The notes under the pieces: model-generated
Seen by the model: the letters and a program-made list of their open reading frames with translations, nothing else
What the model was told of the DNA's origin: nothing
The model's database searches: none
In this document: in pieces, positions 12,305-21,731 of the stretch
Layout: every line of letters begins with the position of its first letter
Numbering within the stretch: the stretch's first letter is position 1
Source: Nageia nagi
Lineage: Eukaryota > Pinophyta
Reading direction: 5' to 3'
DNA: 64,000 nucleotides
Assembly: GCA_050084985.1 (NCBI GenBank)
Contig: JBITNC010000001.1
Location: 148,986,001 to 149,050,000, forward strand
Position numbers and translations under genes: made by a program

Positions 12305-12694
12305 AAGGTTAATGTGGGAATGTGTTCCCCCTAGGTGTTCTTGGCGTTCCTCCATTTTGGGAACTTGGGAATGCCGTGGAGAATGCCCAGAACTGTTCCC
12401 CTGGCTGTGGGTGGTCAGCCACTTAAAAAAAATCACTATAAAATTAAAAAAAAAGGTACAAAATAGATTTGAGTGGGACCCACCAATGTCCTTATCCTCT
12501 CCAAACTCCAAAATGACTTGTATATCCTTTCCAAAACAAAAATAAGAATCTGAAAATTCTGAGAATTTTTGCTAGTATTGTATTTGCCGTTCTCCTGCCA
12601 TTCCCATGGTGTTCCCAAAACTGACCCTCCTCATGCCCCTATTCCCAGGTACACGTTCCCCTATGTTTCCCTTCCTGGGCCTTGTGTAACCTTG
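12305..12694. mobile_element. Non-autonomous hAT-like MITE, copy 2
   Basis: A 390-base element runs from AAGGTTAATG to TAACCTTG and is bordered by perfect 8-bp duplications GAATAAGG (12297-12304 and 12695-12702). The right terminus keeps the full CAAGGTT end; the left end has lost its first C. The arms fold back imperfectly. About 12350-12390 ('ttttgggaacttgggaatgcc') pairs with the reverse complement of about 12590-12625 ('gttttgggaacaccatgggaatgg'). The middle third is A/T-rich. The termini and the 'gggaatg' words match the 111-base element at 5519. It lies upstream of the DNA-PKcs exons, probably in an intron. Confidence 0.75.
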
Positions 12695-12702
12695 GAATAA
12701 GG
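12695..12702. repeat. Right 8-bp target-site duplication (GAATAAGG)
   Basis: Identical partner of 12297-12304. Confidence 0.75.
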
Positions 12703-13857
12703 GCATTAAATACACCTGTCCCCCTTGAAAGAGAATTATCTGATTCACTATAAATGTAAAGAGTCAGATGTATTTGGGAGTTGCAATGAAATTGAGCAGA
12801 AAAGCTAAAATAAAGGCTTGCAAATCCTAGGATCCCCATAAGCGAGTTCATAAAATTTTTCAATAACTCAAAATTTTTGAAGGACTTTTTTATATTAAAA
12901 GATGAGAAAATTATTCATCTTTATGACTGAAGTTACAGTTTTATTTGTCACATTAAGAATCTTGCAGCTAATTGGAGGAACAAGAACCATTTTTCATCTA
13001 TAAAGAGACACGTATCACTATTGTTTATATTTCAATCAACAAACTAAGACACGGCAAGTCATTTATATCAATGTTTGATCTTCAAATTTCAGTTTTTTTT
13101 TTTTTAATAATTTATAGTTATGAATAAGGTCAAACAGGGATGGACAGAATTGAAAGTTGATAATATTCAAGCAGAATGTGAATATTTACTAAATGAAGAC
13201 TGTCTGCATATATATATATATATATATATATTCATATACACACATGCCAATAGAACCACAAGCACATGTACGTAGATGGAGGTACAATGCGCAAAGCAGA
13301 CTTATGTTTTTAAAAATTGCTGGCTATGTTAATCCATTTATTAAACAGAAGATATGTCACCGGTGTACCTATGCTGGGTATTCTCTTAGATTGCTAGAGT
13401 AATCTGTACTGGGTACTTAATTAGCTCTAGCCTCTGTTGCATGATAGCAAGAGAAAGCTTCTTCACTAATTATTCACCTTGAGCTACATTGTCTTTTCTG
13501 TTAAGCATCGTGTCATCAGTACTTATGGATATTACTTAAACTAATGTATGGGAGTTAAATGTATACATTCAATATATGCCCTCGTTCTACTTTTCCTGTG
13601 ATGTCATTATGTTCCTTGCTGACATTTATTGTCATATACGTTTTTCGTGGTATCATTTCATTTCAAATGAGGTAATTCAATCTTTTACTTCATTAGAGGG
13701 ATTCTTTTTTATTTATTATGCATGGCTTTAATGGTCCCTTTTAATCTACAAATTACTGACCATGACAGATTCTAGTTAGAGTTGTGAATTACAGGATAAT
13801 ATTTTGACAAAAAAGAGAGAAACAATGAACTAATGTTTTATGTGGTTCTATCCTCAG
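12703..13857. other. Probable intron upstream of the 13858 exon
   Basis: No coding family is seen. It ends in a plausible plant acceptor (13846-13857, 'ttctatcctcag'). It contains a TA microsatellite at about 13207-13231. Confidence 0.5.
13207..13231. repeat. (TA)n microsatellite
   Basis: About twelve consecutive TA dinucleotides, followed by a short imperfect 'catatacacaca' tail. Confidence 0.85.
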
Positions 13858-14013
13858 GGATACATGAATCAGTACATGGCATCAGTTGAGGGATCTTCAA
13901 AGAAAGAAAACCTGGATTTCAAATTTTTCAGGGCGCTTGTGAAGCTGAGGTGTCTTCAAGCAGATAGGGAATCAACTACAAATTCCTATGAGGCGACAAA
14001 GATGCTTCAGCAG
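13858..14013 (+). CDS. PRKDC: DNA-PKcs, penultimate exon seen (FAT-region fragment)
   Basis: This 156-base segment encodes 52 residues, beginning GYMNQYMASVEGSS and ending YEATKMLQQ. It is bounded by 'tctatcctcag' on the left and 'cag|gttggc' on the right, both standard splice signals. It starts and ends in phase 0, exactly matching the phase-0 start of the long exon at 19170, so splicing gives a continuous frame with no stop. The sequence is helical and charged, as expected of FAT-domain repeats in PI3K-like kinases. By itself it is not diagnostic; its identity rests on strand, phase and position before the kinase exon. No further upstream exon was found. Skipped small exons in the 5-kb intron cannot be excluded. 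Confidence 0.72.
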
Positions 14014-15269
14014 GTTGGCTTGATTTGCTGGTTGTACAAACCATATAAGTGTTTGATATTAATTTCACTGATTTTGCTTTATGTGGCTAACGTAAAGGAT
14101 GTATGTACTGTTCTTGTTGAATAAATAACATGAAACAATATGCTGCACCAAAATAATTCTTATGTGTTTGGCAAAGAACATAGTTAAATAGGACCAAATT
14201 ATCTGTCTAAGTTTTTTGGATGCAGGTTCTAGGTTTGGAAGAGCCATAATAGTTTGGATTTTTTTTCCTCAGGATTGCTAACCATTTATTAGGATCATAT
14301 ATTGTTCATCAGTTTTCATGTTTGAAAATTTGAGTTTCAATTAACCAAAATTAGAAAGAAATTTAAAATTTTATTTTCTTACAGAATCTGCATCACAGAA
14401 TAGAATGAAAATTGAAAAATTATCCAGCCCACCTTGTTTCACTCTCTTGTTATAAGTTGTGGGCTGCAAACAACAGATCCTCATCAACAGTTTGCCACCA
14501 CCTGATTAACTGGCCAACCGAATCAACTATTAACTGAGTCAATCGTCAAGGATACAATTTAATGGAAAATTTGCAAATGTATGCTGTAATGATTCTAGTG
14601 ATTGCACAAATTGCTGATTAGTATCAAGGTCTCATGTATGGACTGCTCTGTTTGATTGTTTTCTTGGACTGAATGCCACCTTGGGCGAGTCACCTATTGT
14701 AGGCAATGTCTTAACCTATCTTCTGTATTTTAAATGGTTTCTAATGTTATAGGATTTCCTTTAGACAATGAGTATGAGCCTATGAGATATTGCAGTATAT
14801 AAGAATCCACAAATAAAATTGCATAGAAAGTACATCAAAAAGGTCAGAAAAGGCCATGTTGTTGCCCTCTTTGAACATAGGCAAGAAGTGCCAACATAGC
14901 ACTGACATCAATGAATCAACATGATTCCTGGAAACTTCCAGTTTGGCTGTAACCTGAGCAACACTATTGATGTAAATACAGTTTTTTTTCCAAGTTAGTG
15001 TAATAGGAGTACTTAAGAAAGGTGCAGTTGTGGAGTAATGTCTATCGGTTTGCATCATAGTAGTTATACTTGGACTCGGCAAGCCAGTTGACTTGTGAAA
15101 AACTCAGACTTGGAAAAACTTGGCAAAAAAAACTGAAAAATATGCAAAACAATTTTTTTTTACATATAAAAAAATTATTTTTAAGTCATCTCTCAACATT
15201 TCACATCAAAGAACACAATAGAAAGTAAATTTCAGTATTTTGTATTAATTATCAAGATCCAAAATACAT

Positions 15270-17760
15270 TACAATTTTACAAAACAAAATCGGCTTCTCA
15301 TTTTCCCTTTGCTCTTTACCTTCTCTTTTGCTATTCTACTACTCTTGGTTACTGTTGGTGGTGGGGATGCCTCTTGTGCTTGCGATGCTTTTGTTGGTCG
15401 TGCCTCTTCCTCTGCCGTTGCAATAGCTTGAGCCTTGTTGTTCCAAGGCTTCAAAATCCTAAATCTGAACTCAAAAAAAGGATCCACTTCCGGTTGTTCT
15501 GAATCTTCTGATATTCAATCAGATTGTGGATCAATTGCATCCAACTCAATCGCCTCATGATTGGTTCCTTGAATTTTCTTGTGGTGAAGGCAAAGTAATA
15601 ATGCACAAATAGCAAATTGTTCAAGCATTGCTGAGTGAGTTGCTTGTTCTTTTTTCAGTTTATATGCTCAAAGGTTCTCCAATTTTGCTCACATCTTGAA
15701 GCACTTGACAGTTGACACAAAATTTTGATTGCTAGCTTTTGTAGATTTGGCATCTTAGCACCACAATCTTCCCACCATAGATCGGAAAAAGTAAAAATAT
15801 GAAGAACTAAGAAAATCTGTTTTTTGTATTATTATTGAACAATTCTCTAAAATAAAATACATTTTATGTAACAAACTTGTGTTTTACTTGGAGCTTGCAT
15901 TATTCTTTTGCAAAGGCATTGTGGAGACATGAGGAGGTAGCCTTTTGCCTTCTTGTAAATTTGTATCTCAGCCGGGATAGTAGATTGATCATTGACCATA
16001 CGTTGAATGCACATTTGAAGGCCTATTGAAACATCCTCATCTGTCTCAAATGTATCTTCATATAAAAATTCACAATTCAATTATTACCCTGTTGCATGTA
16101 ATGGCCTGTGAAACTGATTTGACCATCTATGGTCAATGATGTCCCGAATGGGATGGTATCTTCTCTTGTCATGGCTATGAAAGGAATTTATGGTCCGCTT
16201 TAGCCCTATCCATCGCCTCGTAAATGTACCCCATAGGGGATTTATCTTAGTCAACGAGGCAAAGCACTCTCACCAAGGGCTTAGAAAACTGCAATGCAAT
16301 TAATGGAAAATTAAATTAAAATTGAAAACTTTAATTATTATGATATCTCAAATTCTTATTTGAATAATGTCATGTGATGCCTTCAAAAGGCATCATCAAA
16401 AACCCATTTGATGATGTTCATTTTGTTCATCTCATGTGCATATTTAGAGCTTGATCATTTGTTTCTCACAAATCCTTGTTTTAGTGCACCTTTTGAGTCA
16501 TATAAACTCTATAATGAAATAAATGTTGTGATAATGCATGTAATACCTGGATGCACAAGTGACAAACATTGGTTTCAGGGTTTCAAGTTTCAATGCACAA
16601 TTTGAGTTATATAGTTATTGACTCTGCAATGAAAATGAAATAAATGAGAGGGCAAAATTTGTAATACTTGGACATACAAGCTCCTTGCCATCTATAGAAT
16701 TTGATCTCATCATGTTGAGGAGGTATGCATGATTGTAAATGTATTTGGTTATGCATTTGGTCTTTTTCCACAACCTCCTTCACCCAATCAATTTTCCCAA
16801 TATCCTCAATAATTAAATCAAGGCAATGGGCAATACACAAACTCCAAAAAATTGATAGGTATCTCTTCTCAACAAGTTTGCTTGCTAATACATAATAACA
16901 TATGCACCGACATTATCTGTTATCACTTGCACCACATTCTCAGCACTCACCTCTAAAATGACTTTAATCAACTTGAATAAAGTGTCAGTATTTTTTATTT
17001 TTCGATGCATCCATAGATTTCAAGAACACAAGACCCCTTGTAGAAGAAACCAAAAATTTAATTAGAGTCTTGCCCCTTCCATTGATCCAATTGTCACTCA
17101 AAATGTTGTGGCCCTTCTTCCAAATCTTTCTCTGCTCATTAATGAGGAGGTTAATATCATAAGCAGCCTCATGAAGCAGCAGGCCTCAAAGATTATAGTA
17201 GCTAGGTGTGTTGAACCCCGCACCACAAATTGAAATGACATTCACCATATATTCTCAATTTGGCGATCTTGCCACATCAAGTGAAATGTTTGAAAAGTAC
17301 CAAAATTGGCACATGCCTTTCTACTTCCTGTATTTTGTCCCTATTCCATGCAGTTGCCTCAAGGGGGGATTGGCTATAAAGAGTGGAATGGGAGGCAAGA
17401 AAATCACATATTATGGCACCTGATGCAACTACAGAAGATCCCTGTTTAATCCTAGTGCCTATGTCATTTATGTTTGTGTTCTCTTTATCAAGTTTTTGTT
17501 TTCTTCAAAAGCTTCTAACAGTGCATTGATTTCTCATTGCACTTCAAGTTCAACTTAATTGCAGAAGTTGACATCACTGTCAAGGATTCTGGGACGGTGA
17601 TACTTCATTATATTTGGACCCCATAAATGCATGCATTGTAATATTTACAAATAGTTGTGTTTTGTTTCAGAGTCAGTTTGCAATGCTTCCAAATAGGGTC
17701 TGCTTTATGTGATTATGTGCCTGCTGTCCCTTTGGAGCTCACGTTTGAAGTTTGAATTTT
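15270..17760 (-). pseudogene. hAT-superfamily transposase relic (BED / DUF659 / dimerisation)
   Basis: Read from 17760 down to 15270, the minus strand gives a colinear but broken plant hAT transposase. A BED-finger-like block is at about 17.64-17.76 kb (DPIWKHC ... ICKYYNAC). A DUF659-type block is at about 17.0-17.2 kb (NINGRGKTLIKFLV-like, LVFLKSMDASKN). About 16.73-16.84 kb contains IAHCLDLIIEDIGKIDWVKE. The core continues around 16.40-16.52 kb (SLYDSKGAL, SSSKYAHEMNKMN, WVFDDAF), then MGYIYEAMDRAKADHKFLS near 16.2 kb. The C-terminal hAT dimerisation region is at about 15.56-15.78 kb (AKMPNLQKLAIKIL and a CE.NWRTFEHI-like block). An acidic/Ala-rich tail follows. Stops and frameshifts occur in every segment, many where tryptophan is expected. 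Known activity of the family: cut-and-paste transposition with 8-bp duplications. The element ends were not identified. Confidence 0.8.
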
Positions 17761-18891
17761 CTAATCCTACAGTTGCAAGGAAAAAAACTAATAAAAAACA
17801 ACCTATGTTTCAGAGTTTCTTGAAATTTCAACATTTCTTTATTAGTTAAAAACTATGTTTAGGTCCTTAGGAAACATATTTGCAAGACAAAAATAAATTT
17901 TAGAATGTTTACATATAAAACCATAAAACAAAACCCTTAAATGGATGAAAACAACAAACAACTCACCAAGCTAGACTGCAGATGAAGAAATTGAGTGAAA
18001 AACTTGTAAAATGTGCTTGTTTTCTGGTTTGGAAACCGTTTTCCCCTCTGTGTTCGCAGCAGCAGTGAAAGCGCAAAAAAAATCTGATTTGCACTTTTAA
18101 CAGTCAATATTTCTTTTCTGCTGATTGTGAGTTTTCTGATGATTACTTGCTGGAAAACTGCAAAAAGATCTGTACTCACGAATCAGCCAATAAACAGATT
18201 ACTTGCCAAGTTTGGTAACTATGGTTTGCATTGTAGACCTTTTCAACACACTTGTTTTTTCATCATTGCCAATCACAAAAGTGTTGCCATTTGTGTTATG
18301 ATGAAATTGACAATTTTAAAGGGCTCTAGAAATATGGGAAGTTAAAAGAACAATTCAGTCACAAGCTATTACCAAGAGAAATCTTTAGTAAATATTTAAC
18401 AAGGTTTAATTACCTGTCATGGAAAGAAACATGTAATGCAGTCCTTCAACAGTAATATGAGCTTCTTGCAAGATTGTTTTAACAAAACTATCCTGGGCAA
18501 TGCTTACAGTTTACCAAAAGAAATACGTATCAATGACTCAATACAGAACCACATAAAGATTACTTCACAAATTTAGAAAACCTCCAATTTTGTCAAGAAT
18601 TTTGGGGTAATCTGAGGGAAATATGCTTCCCAGTTTGGCAGGCACCCATTTTTGTTCTTGATTTATAATGCCACAAGCATTTTCAAATTGAAACCACATA
18701 TAAGTCTTTATGATTCTTTTTTACATGAGCTTTCTCTCCTCGTCTTCGGTCATGGGTTCGTACCATGGCATCTAAGTTTATGGTTGTATGCAAATCTACA
18801 TATGTAGTCTCTGTCACATGGGACTTGTGAAAGTGAATGATTAGTAAAACTTCCATTTATAAGGCATGTTATCCTGAAATAGACATTGATC

Positions 18892-18963
18892 TAAATACAT
18901 TTTCTGCAATGTCAGTCTCTGTCAGTCTCATGTACGGTGTTAAATACATTTTCTGCAATGTCA
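18892..18963. repeat. Short direct duplication inside the intron
   Basis: A 23-base word starting 'taaatacattttctgcaatg' occurs at 18892-18914 and again at 18941-18963, separated by a 26-base spacer containing 'gtctctgtcagtctc'. Confidence 0.8.
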
Positions 18964-19169
18964 TTCAGTTTTGAAATACCTATTTCTGTAAAGGATTTTG
19001 GTTCTTTGGTCTACAGTCTCTTCAATTTTACGGCTAATGTTCTTTAAAAAGAAGGGATTTAAGCTAACGAGGCTTTCACATGTCTTCCTCAGTGTTACAT
19101 ATCATGAAAATATGTTTTCCTTCTAACATTAAGAAAACTGAAAATCATTATTCTGTACACTTATTGCAG

Positions 19170-21731
19170 GTGCATGAATATGTTTCTAAGACGGATCAAA
19201 AGCAGAAATATCAAACACAAATACAATGGCGAACTGGTTTAAAATTACTCAAAGGAGATGTAACTTCCCAGCTAGCACGGGTTTCTTTAAAATGTTTACC
19301 AGTAGATCATTGTAGCTCAGGTGCAGTTGAAAACTGCATTTTTCTAATAAGTTCTGCGTACCAAGCATATATGGGGTTGCTTGGGGAAGTAGAAAATGTC
19401 AAACAACATGAAAAGGACATTCTATTTTCCCCTAAGAAGCTTGCAAAAGTTTTTCTCAAGTTTGCATTCTTCTGTGATGAGCTTCTTGCTTGTACAAAAT
19501 ATGCACATTGGGACTGTCAGATCCAATCTAGAATTGTAGAGGGCAATCCTTCAACAGGTTTACCATGTTCATCCGTATACCCTTCCCTTGTTGTAAAATA
19601 CATAATGAAAGCTGTACAGTTGGATAATTCGATGGGAGTTCAGCATGGTATTGCAAGAGTGCTGACAATGCTAGGCCATTACAAAGAAACTCATCCAGAG
19701 TTCATCACACAAATAAAGAATACACCTTGCTGGTTGTTTATAGCTTGGATACCTCAGATGCTTGCTGTTGTTGATAGAGATGAGGGAGGAATCCTTGTTG
19801 GCTTGCTGGAAGACATTGCTCAAAATTATCCACAATCTTTATATTTTCCTTTCAATGTCAGCAAATCAGATTTTGGAACTGTGGGGCGAGAAAGAACAAG
19901 AAGATTGGAAATTCTTTTGGACAATCCAGTTATGAAGGGATTCACTTGTGCTCTCGAGGACCTCACATTTCCAGAGCAGCGCCTGTGTAATGCCCTTAAC
20001 CATATAAAGAATTTTTTAAGTGTAGGAGATCAAAAAGGGGCTCAGAAAGCATTTCATGACATGCATGTAGATTGTTTAGATGTCAGATCCATGTTGGATG
20101 ACAATAGAAAGTCAGGGGAGTATAATCTTAAGTTTGCCCGTGATTATTCAAAAAGGATATTGAAGGCATTTGGTGAGAATGGAAGTAAGCTGAAATCCAT
20201 GGATGAAAGACATTTTTCTGAAGCTGTCAAAGATGTTATGATCAACTTGATGAACAGTAAGAATAAGTTGCAAGTTGGAAAGATCAGCTTGAGCTCTCTT
20301 TCGAAATGGATGTCTGATTTTGATGGGACTTATTCATCTGTATACAACAGGGAAGAATATAATAAGACAGTTATTGAAGTCCCTGGAAGTTATTGCAGTT
20401 TTAAGAAGCCAGAGCCCATTCATCACGTAAAGTTAATGAGTTTTGATCAGACTTTGCTCTCTTTGAGCTCCAAACAGCGGCCTAAAATTTTAAAAATGCG
20501 AGGATCAGATGAACAGGACTACAAGTTTGTCGTCAAGGGAGGAGAGGATTTAAGATTAGACCAGAGGATTGAACAGCTGTTTGATGTCATGAATACAGTC
20601 TTATTCAGAGATTCAACTTGTGCAAAGAGGAAGCTATCTCTACGGACATATGCAGTCATTCCTATTACAAAGCAGTGTGGTATTATGCAATTTGTTGAGG
20701 GTACTACTGTTTTGGAAGATGTGATCAAGGATGGGTTGGTATACAGAATGCCAAGCACCGGGCAACACGTTTCAAGGCAGGGAAGGAATACACCAATGGA
20801 CCTTCTGTTTCACTTGCGCAGCCAATACATGGAGTGGATATTAAAGAAGGGAGCTTCAAAAAGTCATTCTGAAAGCTACACTAATATGTATAGGAAAGTT
20901 GAAGCAGAGGAAGTCACGCAGAAAATGACTGCTTTGATTTCTCAGTTACCTTGGGATGCCCTTAAAACTGGCATTTCAAGACTGGCAACAAGTGCTGAAT
21001 CCTTTCTTGCTTTGCGATCTCGATTTGTTCAAAGCTTATCTGTCTTGAGTGTATGTGGCTATATTGCTGGGGTTGGAGACAGGCACTTGTCAAATTTTTT
21101 GATGGACACAAAAAATGGAATGCTTGTTCCTATTGATTTTGGTTATAGCTTTGGTACAGGTGTGATTCTTTTGCCGGTTCCTGAATTAATACCATTCAGG
21201 CTAACTACTCAATTTATAAATTTACTTAAGCCTTTAGATTCTATTGGGTTGCTTCGGAATGACATGGTTCATACATTGTCTGCTCTGCATGCTAATCGTG
21301 AAATCATCTCAGCAGTATTAGATGTTTTTGTGAATGAGCCATTAGTTGACTGGAAAAATGAAGCCATGAAAACTGCAACCATGCAGCAGCCAGAACTCTC
21401 AGAAGGTGATTCTGAAAGCCAGCCTCCTCAAGTAAGTTCACATGAGCAGCAACATGTTGCACTAAAGATTGAAAATGCTCATCGTAAACTTAATTTATGG
21501 AACCCAGCAGACATTACCATATCTGAGCTCCACTCTTCAATTCATTCCTGCAAACCCTATTTATCTGACCTGGAAAAAATTGTCCGTGGAAACACACAGA
21601 AAAATATCCGTGCTCGTATTCAAAGAAGGGTGTGTGAATCTATACAGGAACAAGTAGACTGTCTGATTGATCAGGCCACAGATCTTAATCTTCTTGGTCG
21701 CATTTGGGTTGGATGGCAACCCTGGCTCTGA
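19170..21731 (+). CDS. PRKDC: DNA-dependent protein kinase catalytic subunit, terminal exon (FAT end, kinase, FATC)
   Basis: This exon encodes the last 853 residues of a DNA-PKcs, the Ku-recruited serine/threonine kinase of non-homologous end joining, normally nuclear. The exon start is set by the acceptor TTATTGCAG (19161-19169), in phase with the exon at 13858; the frame happens to stay open upstream. Residues are numbered from the exon start. YPSLVVKYIMKAVQLDNS (137 on) and NTPCWLFIAWIPQML (from about 184) match the DNA-PKcs FAT region. WMSDF is at 380. The nucleotide-binding segment FVVKGGEDLRLDQR has its ATP-binding Lys at 456. The catalytic loop GVGDRHLSNFL has Asp637 and Asn642, and the activation segment begins PIDFGYSFG (Asp656). 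VNEPLVDWKN at about 722 matches the family. A polar linker (about 730-820) leads to the FATC tail with CLIDQATDLNLLGR and a GWQPWL end. The block SAESFLALRSRF before the catalytic loop and the GW-PW ending favour DNA-PKcs over ATM, ATR, TOR, SMG1 or TRRAP. All catalytic residues are present and there is no stop. The animal protein is about 4,100 residues, so roughly the last fifth is here. Confidence 0.93.
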   Translation: MHEYVSKTDQKQKYQTQIQWRTGLKLLKGDVTSQLARVSLKCLPVDHCSSGAVENCIFLISSAYQAYMGLLGEVENVKQHEKDILFSPKKLAKVFLKFAFFCDELLACTKYAHWDCQIQSRIVEGNPSTGLPCSSVYPSLVVKYIMKAVQLDNSMGVQHGIARVLTMLGHYKETHPEFITQIKNTPCWLFIAWIPQMLAVVDRDEGGILVGLLEDIAQNYPQSLYFPFNVSKSDFGTVGRERTRRLEILLDNPVMKGFTCALEDLTFPEQRLCNALNHIKNFLSVGDQKGAQKAFHDMHVDCLDVRSMLDDNRKSGEYNLKFARDYSKRILKAFGENGSKLKSMDERHFSEAVKDVMINLMNSKNKLQVGKISLSSLSKWMSDFDGTYSSVYNREEYNKTVIEVPGSYCSFKKPEPIHHVKLMSFDQTLLSLSSKQRPKILKMRGSDEQDYKFVVKGGEDLRLDQRIEQLFDVMNTVLFRDSTCAKRKLSLRTYAVIPITKQCGIMQFVEGTTVLEDVIKDGLVYRMPSTGQHVSRQGRNTPMDLLFHLRSQYMEWILKKGASKSHSESYTNMYRKVEAEEVTQKMTALISQLPWDALKTGISRLATSAESFLALRSRFVQSLSVLSVCGYIAGVGDRHLSNFLMDTKNGMLVPIDFGYSFGTGVILLPVPELIPFRLTTQFINLLKPLDSIGLLRNDMVHTLSALHANREIISAVLDVFVNEPLVDWKNEAMKTATMQQPELSEGDSESQPPQVSSHEQQHVALKIENAHRKLNLWNPADITISELHSSIHSCKPYLSDLEKIVRGNTQKNIRARIQRRVCESIQEQVDCLIDQATDLNLLGRIWVGWQPWL

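Larger units (their letters stand above)
14014..19169 (+). other. Intron of the DNA-PKcs gene (5,156 bases)
   Basis: It begins GTTGGC and ends in TTATTGCAG with a pyrimidine-leaning tract before the acceptor. It holds a minus-strand hAT transposase relic (15270-17760). The rest (14.1-15.2 and 17.8-19.1 kb) shows no recognisable coding sequence. A short duplicated word ('taaatacattttctgcaatgtca') occurs at 18892-18914 and 18941-18963. Introns of this size with transposons inside are common in gymnosperms. Confidence 0.7.

Noticed and set aside
19080-19169. Upstream ATG that would start the kinase frame 30 codons earlier
   Set aside because: The frame is open there by chance. The TTATTGCAG acceptor at 19161-19169 in phase with the upstream exon explains the boundary, and the 30 residues do not resemble DNA-PKcs.
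19170-21731. Identity as plant ATM, ATR, TOR or SMG1
   Set aside because: The block SAESFLALRSRF before the catalytic loop, the PSLVV and NTPCWLFIAW FAT blocks and the GWQPWL end fit DNA-PKcs. TOR ends GWCPFW-like, and ATM, ATR and SMG1 differ in the same blocks.
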